A stretch of DNA of 13,257 bases from assembly GCA_029933295.1 (NCBI GenBank), contig JAOZOL010000045.1, positions 1-13,257 on the forward strand. Reading direction: 5' to 3'. Of the stretch, positions 1 to 7,183 are shown piece after piece. Made by a program: the position numbers and the translations under genes. Positions within the stretch are counted from its first letter, which is position 1. The number at the start of each line of letters is the position of its first letter. The notes beneath the pieces were generated by a model that was not told the origin of the DNA, searched no databases, and worked only from the letters and a program-made list of their open reading frames with translations. The DNA is from Desulfobacterales bacterium (GTDB lineage: Bacteria; Desulfobacterota; Desulfobacteria; Desulfobacterales; Desulfosalsimonadaceae).

Positions 1-66
1 GCCAAGCCGTTTACCGATGATGAACTGGTGTCGGCCGTTGAAAAGGCATGTTTGAATGACGGATAA
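1..66 (+). CDS. 3' end of an upstream gene, probably a response-regulator receiver domain
   Basis: Frame 1 is open from the window edge to a TAA at 64-66 and encodes 21 residues, AKPFTDDELVSAVEKACLNDG. A Lys-Pro-Phe followed by an acidic/polar stretch and an amphipathic helix is typical of the last strand and alpha-5 of a CheY-like receiver domain, in which that lysine is the conserved phosphorylation-switch residue. Only the tail is visible, so the phospho-acceptor aspartate and any output domain cannot be assessed. The protein seems to stop right after the receiver helix, which would suit a stand-alone receiver or a protein ending in one. It lies 39 bases before the next gene on the same strand, so it may be co-transcribed with the cluster. 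The family call rests on a very short segment. Confidence 0.5.
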   Translation, partial: AKPFTDDELVSAVEKACLNDG

Positions 67-105
67 TATTTTTTTTATTGTAAATTAGTTAGTTAGGGGT
101 TTGAT

Positions 106-1842
106 ATGGTGTTTGATTTACTCCTGTATATTTCGTTGGGCATATTCAGCCTGGGGCTGGTGTTTAAATTTTTTACCTGGTTTTCACGAAAAATCGGCTA
201 TGGGTCAGAAAAGTTTACCACATTTGCAAGACTGGCGGCAGCTGTTAAAGGCATTGCAGGGATTCTTTTTAGTTTAAAACTGTTGACCCTGATAAAAGTT
301 TTTATTTTAGATGTCATTTTTCAGATCCGGACGTTAAAAGAGGACCCCCTGCGCTGGCTGATGCATATCCTTATTTACTGGGGATTTATGTTGTTGCTGC
401 TCATGCATGCCCTTGGGGCGATCATTAGTGAAAACATATTTAATGACTATTATTCCACGTTAAATCCCTATTTATTTTTAAGAAGTTTGTTTGGCGCGAT
501 GGTGTTCTCGGGATTGCTGGTTGCTGTATGCCGGCGGTTTATTTTTAAAATCCCGCGGCTGAAATCAAATGCCATGGATCATTATGCGATTATTATTCTG
601 GCCGTGATTATGATTTCGGGTATATTTCTGGAAGGGATGAAAATCGCATCTCCTACCGTGTTTAGCGATATGCAGGAAGAATATGCGGCCTTAGATGATG
701 AAGCTGATATACAAGCGTTAGAGAGCTTCTGGGTCAGGGAAAATGGACTGGCTTCGGCAACCGTGAAAGAACCGTTTGATCAGAAAGTGATCGAATCCGG
801 GCGTGGACTGCATGAGGATTATTGTGCGGAATGCCATGCCTCGAATAAATGGGCATTTACCGGCTATGCGACGGCTAAATTGATAAAACCGGTGGCCGTC
901 GGGCTGGATCATGCTGGCGCGGTTACGTTCTTGTGGTATCTGCATTTTCTGGCTTGTTTTCTTGGGCTGGCTTACCTGCCGTTTAGTAAAATGTTTCATA
1001 TCATTGCCACGCCTGTAAGCCTTCTGGCCAATTCCGTTATGAGCAAGGAAACCTCCCGGCAGGAAAATGTCATCACCCGGCAGGTAATGGAGCTGGATGC
1101 CTGTACCCATTGCGGTACCTGTAGCCGGTACTGTTCTGCCATGATGGCCAGTGAGGCCAGGGGTAATCCGTATATCCTTCCCTCGGAGAAGATGGTCATT
1201 TTAAAAGATATGGTGAAAGGGGAAAACCTCAGCCAGGCGCAACGCGGCGCCATTGTCGAAGGGGTTTATCTTTGTACGAATTGTGATCGTTGCACCGTGG
1301 TTTGCCCTTCCGGGATTAATTTAAGAGAATTGTGGCTTTCTGTCAGGGAAGATCTGGTCCAAAAAGAGGGGGCAGAACCCATGATGCTGTCACCGTTTTC
1401 ACTGGTTCGGGGTCTGAATCGAAATCTGTTGTCTGACGAAGCTTATGCAAAACCCCTGCGGGAGACCCAAAAGGCGCTGGCCGGTGAGTTTGATGAAATC
1501 ACCAGGCCTGACCGGACGGTTGCGTTACAGGAAGAAGCAGACAAAAAATGGCTTTTACATTCCGACGACACAGATTTTTCCTGTTGTTTTGGCTGCCAGA
1601 CCTGCACCACGGTTTGTCCGGTGGTCAAAAATTATGAAAATCCGGCGGAAAGTTTGGGGCTGTTACCCCATCAGATCATGTATTGTCTGGGGTCGGGGTT
1701 AACGGAAGCAGCGTCCGGCGCAAGGATGCTCTGGGTCTGCCTGACCTGTTATCAGTGTCAGGAGCATTGTCCCCAGCAGGTGAAAGTCACGGATTTGTTA
1801 TATGAATTGAAAAATAAGGCAGTGCAAAAGTTAGAGAATTAA
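106..1842 (+). CDS. Membrane NarI-like cytochrome / HdrC-like 4Fe-4S fusion with a CxxCH haem c motif
   Basis: This 578-residue protein probably links the Hdr complex to the membrane. The first 180 residues contain several hydrophobic segments (about 4-24, 45-75, 84-108, 125-142 and 157-176) with histidines 87, 101 and 159 that could ligate haem b, as in NarI/DsrM-type quinone-reactive subunits. A hydrophilic loop follows (about 180-265) with CAECH at 240-244, a c-type haem attachment motif, then another membrane segment (about 272-300). The soluble C-terminal half has four 4Fe-4S motifs in two pairs: C333-336-339-343 with C390-393-396-400, and C494-497-500-504 with C545-548-551-555. The second pair resembles HdrC. 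The first pair resembles GlcF or ETF:quinone-oxidoreductase-type proteins. No CCG domain is present; the next gene, 20 bases on, supplies two. The ATG at 106 follows a weak AGGGG ribosome site. The exact acceptor (menaquinone, periplasmic cytochrome c or both) cannot be read from the sequence. Confidence 0.8.
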   Translation: MVFDLLLYISLGIFSLGLVFKFFTWFSRKIGYGSEKFTTFARLAAAVKGIAGILFSLKLLTLIKVFILDVIFQIRTLKEDPLRWLMHILIYWGFMLLLLMHALGAIISENIFNDYYSTLNPYLFLRSLFGAMVFSGLLVAVCRRFIFKIPRLKSNAMDHYAIIILAVIMISGIFLEGMKIASPTVFSDMQEEYAALDDEADIQALESFWVRENGLASATVKEPFDQKVIESGRGLHEDYCAECHASNKWAFTGYATAKLIKPVAVGLDHAGAVTFLWYLHFLACFLGLAYLPFSKMFHIIATPVSLLANSVMSKETSRQENVITRQVMELDACTHCGTCSRYCSAMMASEARGNPYILPSEKMVILKDMVKGENLSQAQRGAIVEGVYLCTNCDRCTVVCPSGINLRELWLSVREDLVQKEGAEPMMLSPFSLVRGLNRNLLSDEAYAKPLRETQKALAGEFDEITRPDRTVALQEEADKKWLLHSDDTDFSCCFGCQTCTTVCPVVKNYENPAESLGLLPHQIMYCLGSGLTEAASGARMLWVCLTCYQCQEHCPQQVKVTDLLYELKNKAVQKLEN

Positions 1843-1862
1843 TTAATCGAGGCAAGAATCAG

Positions 1863-2744
1863 ATGAATCAATATGCTTTGTTTTTGGGATGTAATATACC
1901 GGTACGTGTGAAACAGTATGATGTTTCCGCCCGGATGGTGTTAAAAGAGTTAGGGGTATCGCTGGTGGATATTCGGCAGTTTAACTGCTGCGGGTATCCC
2001 ATGCGAAACACAGATCCCAAGGCCTTTTTGCTTTCGGCGGTCAGAAATCTGGCTTTGGCGGAAAAAGCGAATCTCGATATGCTGGTTTTGTGCCAGTGCT
2101 GTTACGGGAGCCTGAAGAAGGCGCAAGCGGTAATGGCCGAGGAAGGCGAACTTCAGGAAGAAGTCCGTCTTTTGCTGGCTGAAGAAGGTCTGGAATATAA
2201 TGGTAATGTGAAAATAAAGCATTTTCTTTCAGTACTTTATCACGATGTGGGCATTGACACCATAAAGCAGCAAATATCAACGCCTTATAAAAATCTTAAT
2301 ATTGCCACCCATTATGGATGCCATGTGTTGCGGCCGAGCCGCGTGACCCAATTTGATGATCCGGTCAATCCCTCCTTAATTGATGAATTGGTGACAGTGA
2401 CCGGGGCCAAAAGCGTGGACTGGCCCCTTCAGCTGGAATGCTGTGGGGCCCCGGTGATGGGCATTGACGATGATCTTTCCGAGAATTTGACGAAAAAAAA
2501 ATTAATCGACGCAAAAGCCGCCGGGGCGCACTATGTATGCACGGCATGCCCATACTGCCATATTCAGTTTGATACGGTGCAGAAGCGGATACTTTCGGAA
2601 AATGGAAATCAGGATGATGCGCTGCCCGCTATTCTTTATCCTCAGCTCTTGGGTTTGGGGATGGGCATCGATGGTGACTTGTTGGGAATCAGCGACAATG
2701 AAATGGATATCAGTCGTGTTACATCTTTTTTGAGTGAGGAGTAA
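1863..2744 (+). CDS. hdrB: Heterodisulfide reductase subunit B, two CCG domains
   Basis: This 293-residue protein matches HdrB in length and in its cysteine pattern. The first CCG set is C10, C42-C43 and C77/C80. The second is C153, C193-C194 and C229/C232. In methanogen HdrB these ten cysteines hold the two non-cubane [4Fe-4S] clusters where the disulfide substrate is split, so both cluster sites look intact. In bacteria lacking coenzyme M/B the substrate is uncertain; a DsrC-type or other protein disulfide is one possibility, and a pure electron relay is another. It follows the HdrC-like fusion by 20 bases and precedes hdrA by 3, so the three HdrABC parts are probably translated together. 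The start is the ATG at 1863, with a weak GAGG about ten bases before it. No membrane segment is evident, so the protein should be cytoplasmic and docked on the HdrC module. Confidence 0.93.
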   Translation: MNQYALFLGCNIPVRVKQYDVSARMVLKELGVSLVDIRQFNCCGYPMRNTDPKAFLLSAVRNLALAEKANLDMLVLCQCCYGSLKKAQAVMAEEGELQEEVRLLLAEEGLEYNGNVKIKHFLSVLYHDVGIDTIKQQISTPYKNLNIATHYGCHVLRPSRVTQFDDPVNPSLIDELVTVTGAKSVDWPLQLECCGAPVMGIDDDLSENLTKKKLIDAKAAGAHYVCTACPYCHIQFDTVQKRILSENGNQDDALPAILYPQLLGLGMGIDGDLLGISDNEMDISRVTSFLSEE

Positions 2745-2747
2745 AAA

Positions 2748-5700
2748 ATGTCAAAAGAAAAGACCGGCTCAGTGATGGTCGTGGGCGGGGGGATTACCGG
2801 TATGCAGGCCGCACTGGATTTGGCCGATTCCGGTTTTTATGTATATCTTGTTGAGCGGTCCAGTTCCATTGGCGGGATGATGGCGCAGTTGGACAAGACG
2901 TTTCCCACCAATGATTGTGCCATGTGAATTATTTCACCGAAACTGGTCGAGGTCGGCCGGCACATCAACATCGAATTACTGACGCTTTCCGAAGTGGATC
3001 ACATTGACGGTGAAGAGGGAAATTTTGAAGTCAGTGTTATTCAGCATCCCCGTTATGTGGATATGGATAAGTGTATCGCCTGCGGCTTATGCGCGGAAAA
3101 ATGTCCTAAAAAAGTACCTGATAAATATGATGAAGGTCTGGTTAAACGTAAAGCGATTTATGTGCAGTATGCCCAGGCGGTGCCGCTGAAATACGCCATT
3201 GATCCCGAACAGTGTATTTATCTGACCAAAGGAAAATGCCGGGCCTGTGAAAAGTTTTGTCCGGCGGGTGCGATTAATTTTAAGGATACAGCCAAAAAAG
3301 TAACGGTAAACGTCGGTGCGGTTATTGTTGCCCCGGGTGGAGAAACCTATGATCCGGGGGACAATGATACGTTTGAATATAAAAAATTCCCGAATATTGT
3401 TACCAGTATTGAATTTGAACGGATGCTTTCCGCGTCCGGCCCTTTTGGCGGGCATCTGATCCGGCCGTCGGATAAAGTTGAGCCGAAAAAAATTGCCTGG
3501 ATTCAATGTGTCGGATCAAGGGATGAGAACCATTGCGGTAACGGATATTGTTCTTCTGTCTGCTGCACGTATGCGGTGAAAGAAGCCATGCTGGCCAAAG
3601 AGCATTGCGCGGACGATCTGGATGCGGCTATTTTTTATATTGATATCCGTACCAATGGCAAAGACTTTGAGCAATATTATAACCGCGCCAAAGATGAGTT
3701 CGGGATCCGGTTTATCAAATCAAAAGTGATCAGTGCACCCGAGGTGAAGGAAAGCGGAAAGCACCTGATCTCATATGTTGGTGATTCCGGAAAACGCATC
3801 AATGAAGAATTTGATCTGGTTGTTCTATCAGTCGGGCTTCAGCCGAAAAAAGAAAGCGTGACGCTGGCCCAAAAGGTAGGGATTGATTTAAATAAATATG
3901 GTTATGCCGTTACCCACAGTTTTGATCCCGTGAGTACTTCTAAACCCGGTGTTTATGTCTGCGGTGCATTTCAGGCACCCAAGGATATTCCGTCTTCGGT
4001 AATTGACGCCAGTGCCGCTGCCGGCATGGCGGCCAATAAGCTTTCCAGCGCTCGCTGGTCCATGACAAAAACAAAAGAGGTTCCCATAGAGCTGGATGTC
4101 CGGAGTCAGTCTCCCCGTATTGGCGTGTTTGTTTGCTGTTGCGGCACGAATATCGCCGGTGTGGTGGATGTCCCTGCGGTCGTTGAATTTGCAAAGACCT
4201 TGCCGGGTGTTGTATTTGCCGAGCAAAATATGTTTTCATGTTCTCAGGATACTCAGGATAAAATCGCTCAGACCATCAAGGAGCAGCGTCTGAATCGGGC
4301 GGTTGTGGCTGCCTGTACACCGAAAACTCACGAATCCCTGTTTCAGGAAACATTAACCAGCGCGGGGATTAACAAGTATCTTTTTGAAATGGCCAATATC
4401 CGGAATCAGTGTTCATGGGTTCATAAGGATGCGCCGGAGCTTGCTACGCGAAAAGCCAAGGATATGGTGAAAATGGCAGTTGCAAAGGCCAGATTGCTGG
4501 AACCTTTAAGTGAACCCACGTTTGCGGTCAAGCATGCCGCCCTTGTTATCGGCGGCGGCGTTACCGGAATGGAGGCGGCCAGGGATCTGGCGGATCAGGG
4601 ATTTCACTGCTATCTCATCGAAAAGACGGATACCCTTGGTGGCCAGGCCCGTCATCTTTTCCATACCTGGCAGGGAGAGGATATTCAGCAATATGTCGGC
4701 GGGTTGATTGAAACGGTCAGCAATAACGAGAACATCGATATATTTTTCAATGCAGATATTACGGCGGCGGAGGGATTTGTCGGGAATTTTAAAACAACCA
4801 TCCATCAAGATATTGCTCCTGACAGCCCGGCAATCATTCTGGAGCATGGTGTGACCATTATTGCTTCAGGCGCTGCCGAGTATGCGCCGGACCAGTATCT
4901 TTACGGCAAGGATTCAAGGGTAGTGACCGGTCTGGAACTTCAGCAGCGTCTGGTTGACAATGATTCCGGCCTGGCCGGTCTGAAGAGTGCGGTTTTTATT
5001 CAGTGTGTCGGCTCCCGGATTCCGGAACGGCCCTATTGTTCCAAATTGTGCTGCACGCAGTCAATTACCAGCGCTTTAGAGCTTAAAACGCGGAATCCGG
5101 AAATGGATGTTTTTGTGCTTTACCGGGATATGCGACCGTATGGGCTGCGGGAGGAGATTTATCGCAAGGCCCGGGCGGCCGGCGTTGTTTTTATCCGGTT
5201 TAATTTTGAAAAGGAGTTGATCGTTGAAACAGATGATGCCGGTAGGCTTTGTGTGACGTTTTCCGATTGTGTGCTTTCCCGTCGGATGAGGATCAATCCG
5301 GATCTTCTGGTTCTGGCGACTGCTATTGTTCCGGAAAAGGAGAATCCCCTGGCCCAGAAGTATAAGATTTCCCAAAGCGCAGACGGCTTTTTTATGGAAG
5401 CGCATGTGAAGCTTCGTCCCGTGGATTGTGCCACTGACGGTGTATTTATTTGCGGGCTTGCCCATGCCCCGAAACCCATTGATGAATCCATTACCCAGGC
5501 CCATGCGGCGGCGGCCCGTGCGGCCACTATTTTGGCCATGGAAAAGATCAAGGGAGAGGGCATTGTCTCTCATATTGATCCCCGGTTGTGTTCGGGGTGC
5601 CTGGGGTGTATCAACGTATGCCCGTATGGTGCTATTTCGTTTGACAGTGAAAAGAAAGTTGCCGAGATAAATCCGGCATTGTGCAAGGGATGCGGGGCAT

Positions 5701-5789
5701 GCGCGGCAGCTTGTCCATCAGAAGCGCCTATTCTTATGGGTTTTACCAACCATCAGCTTTATGCGCAGATCAACAGTGCGTTATTCTAA
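2748..5789 (+). CDS. hdrA: Selenocysteine-containing double-module heterodisulfide reductase subunit A
   Basis: HdrA is the flavin and iron-sulfur hub able to bifurcate electrons. Read through the in-frame TGA at 2925-2927, this is a 1013-residue protein. An FAD-binding GGG starts at residue 13, and DCAMUIISPKLVEVGRH places selenocysteine 60 at the family's NDCAMC cysteine. An inserted ferredoxin domain has C109-112-115-119 and C156-164-167-171. The central segment from residue 457 (RIGVFVCCCGTN) is the usual start of a second canonical HdrA, with another FAD GGG at 602. The C terminus is a two-cluster ferredoxin (C948-951-954-958, C979-982-985-989). The second flavin module lacks both the inserted ferredoxin and the NDCAMC motif, so the halves are not equivalent. 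The ATG at 2748 lies 3 bases after hdrB, preceded by GAGTGAGGAG. Without readthrough the first FAD motif would be lost, which argues against a start at 2994. Confidence 0.93.
2925..2927 (+). other. In-frame UGA read as selenocysteine (HdrA Sec60)
   Basis: TGA occurs as codon 60 of hdrA within DCAM-U-IISPKLVE. HdrA proteins normally carry cysteine here, and selenocysteine at the HdrA flavin-proximal site is known from Methanococcus and some deltaproteobacteria. Similarity to HdrA continues without a break on both sides in the same frame, so this is a recoding site and not a frameshift or a true stop. Confidence 0.92.
2937..2956 (+). promoter_or_regulatory. Candidate SECIS hairpin of hdrA
   Basis: Nine bases after the TGA, CCGA (2937-2940) can pair with TCGG (2953-2956). 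An inner CT/AG pair closes a five-base loop GGTCG (2945-2949), with an AA/G internal bulge between the two helices. The loop begins 17 bases after the TGA, and its GGTC resembles the loop that SelB recognises in bacterial SECIS elements. The stem is weaker than the fdhA one. The position fits; the exact fold is inferred by eye. Confidence 0.55.
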
Positions 5790-5804
5790 CTAAAGGAGAA
5801 AACG

Positions 5805-6305
5805 GTGCAAACAGAAGAATTTACACCCAAAATTATTGCGTTTATGTGCAACTGGTGCGCTTATGGCGCGGCAGACCTGGCTGGCGTGAGTCGAATGCAG
5901 TATCCTTCTAATATTCGTCCCGTGCGGGTCATGTGTTCGGCCACGGTTTCTCCGCATCATATTTTGAGGGCATTTCAGAGCGGTGCCGACGGCGTTCTGG
6001 TCGGCGGGTGACATGTCGGCGACTGCCATTACCTGTACGGTAATCACATGACAATAAAAAGAATGCGGTTTATGCAGGAACTTCTTAAGTATATGGGCCT
6101 GGAAGGCCGGTTGCATCTGGCGTGGATATCTTCGGCCGAGGCCCAGAAGTTCATACAGGTTGTGACCGAGTTTACCGAGAAGATCAACAAGCTGGGTCCG
6201 AACCCGCTTTCCGGCAAAAATATTCACACGTTTGGGGACTCCGGAAAGTCGCGGACGGGTCAATCGGTAAGTATTCAGGGAGGTCAAAATGCAAGCGCAG
6301 GTTGA
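5805..6305 (+). CDS. mvhD: MvhD-like [2Fe-2S] electron-transfer subunit, selenoprotein
   Basis: This 166-residue protein (counting selenocysteine) belongs to the MvhD/VhuD/FrhD-like delta-subunit family, which carries electrons from a hydrogenase or formate dehydrogenase to HdrA. The signature is C15-N-W-C18, MCSA with C44, then VLVGGU-HVGDCHYLYGN with selenocysteine 69 and C74; together these supply the expected [2Fe-2S] ligands. The usual FCCNWC is FMCNWC here, so the first of the two adjacent cysteines is a methionine. The start is a GTG at 5805 after a good AAGGAG. The gene lies 15 bases after hdrA. It ends at a TGA (6303-6305), so TGA serves both as sense and as stop in one message, and it overlaps the next gene by 17 bases. 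No hydrogenase gene is in view, so FdhA is the likely electron partner. Confidence 0.92.
6009..6011 (+). other. In-frame UGA read as selenocysteine (MvhD Sec69)
   Basis: TGA is codon 69 in the signature GGU-HVGDCHY, where most family members have GGCHPGDCHY. The downstream part of the domain, including the invariant GDCHY, continues in the same frame. Selenocysteine at this cysteine is known from methanogen VhuD and some deltaproteobacterial MvhD proteins. Confidence 0.92.
6012..6050 (+). promoter_or_regulatory. Candidate SECIS hairpin of mvhD
   Basis: ATTACC (6028-6033) pairs perfectly with GGTAAT (6039-6044) around the loop TGTAC. An outer helix can form between CATGT just after the TGA (6012-6016) and ACATG (6046-6050). 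The loop starts 22 bases after the TGA, a few bases farther than in fdhA. An alternative small hairpin, GGC-GACT-GCC at 6018-6027, is closer but weaker. Which of these SelB would use is uncertain. Confidence 0.5.
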
Positions 6306-7083
6306 ACAATGGCTCAAAGAGGGTAACGTCGACATATTTATTGGCTACAAGAATGTTGATGGACATGTGATACCCCACTTTTTTACTAACGAGAATATCG
6401 ATGAGGTCAAGGATCTGGTCGTGGGCCAGGCCCATTATTCTCTTGAGAAGATTGCCACTAAAGTGGCGGCCGATCATCCGGATATGAAAATCGGCATTTT
6501 ACTGGCGCGGAATTGCAACCAGCAGGCCCTGCATGTGTTATATGTCTGGAATCAATTAAATTCGAATCAGATACAAACCATAGAAGCGTATGAAGCTTCT
6601 TCCGATCCGGCTTTTGATTTGGGGCAATCGGAAGACACAGCACCTTACAAACAGAAGATGGGGCTGGTTAAATCCATGGTACCAAAGGATGTGGAGGCAT
6701 TTGACCAGCAGCAACGGTTTTCACGATGGATGTATGAATTTTCTAAATGTATCAAGTGCTATGGCTGCCGGAATATTTGTCCGGTTTGTTTTTGTAAGGA
6801 ATGTAGTCTGGAACATAAGGATTTGGTGCGGGCGGGTAATCTGCCGCCTGAAATTCCTGTTTTCCACTTGGTCCGGGCCGTACATATGGCCGGGCGGTGC
6901 ATTGACTGCGGCCTGTGCGAAGAGGCCTGCCCGGCGGACATTCCGCTGCGGCTTCTTTATCGTAAGGTGGATGAAATAGTCGTCGATGTGTTTGATTATG
7001 AAACCGGAACCAGTCCGGATCAATCGCCTTTTTCCGTTCTCGGTGAAAAGGTGGTTTTGGAATTGACGCCGATTGATGAATAA
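6289..7083 (+). CDS. FdhB/FrhB-like iron-sulfur protein of the Hdr-Fdh complex
   Basis: This 264-residue cytoplasmic protein probably wires FdhA to MvhD/HdrA. Residues 1-100 resemble a shortened, diverged FrhB/FdhB-type N-terminal domain: KIGILLARNCNQQALHVL sits where family members have a Gly-Cys-Asp-Ser-Arg-like motif. The C-terminal half is ferredoxin-like. The first cluster motif is C154-157-160-164, directly followed by extra cysteines C167, C169 and C172 (CPVCFCKEC). The second is C204-207-210-214 in RCIDCGLCEEACP. The extra cysteines are common in this Hdr/Fdh-associated family and could hold another metal or cluster. The ATG at 6289, preceded by GGAGG, lies inside the end of mvhD, giving a 17-base overlap and suggesting translational coupling. 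It is not a full-length F420-binding FdhB, so F420 or NAD as direct partner is doubtful. Family placement is by motif only. Confidence 0.75.
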   Translation: MQAQVEQWLKEGNVDIFIGYKNVDGHVIPHFFTNENIDEVKDLVVGQAHYSLEKIATKVAADHPDMKIGILLARNCNQQALHVLYVWNQLNSNQIQTIEAYEASSDPAFDLGQSEDTAPYKQKMGLVKSMVPKDVEAFDQQQRFSRWMYEFSKCIKCYGCRNICPVCFCKECSLEHKDLVRAGNLPPEIPVFHLVRAVHMAGRCIDCGLCEEACPADIPLRLLYRKVDEIVVDVFDYETGTSPDQSPFSVLGEKVVLELTPIDE

Positions 7084-7183
7084 CGGCTCAGCATTTATAA
7101 ATGATTTAGCGCTACACAATTAAAATTATATGGCACCATCTTTTCTAAACTTGTAAATATTTATTAATATTGGAGTAATAAGC
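7084..7183 (+). other. AT-rich gap before fdhA
   Basis: This 100-base stretch separates the FdhB-like gene from fdhA. It is AT-rich, has no convincing intrinsic terminator and no clear sigma-70 promoter, and ends with the fdhA ribosome site (TTGGAGT). A small AT inverted repeat (AATATTTATTAATATT) lies just before that site. I cannot decide whether transcription reads through or restarts here. Confidence 0.4.
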
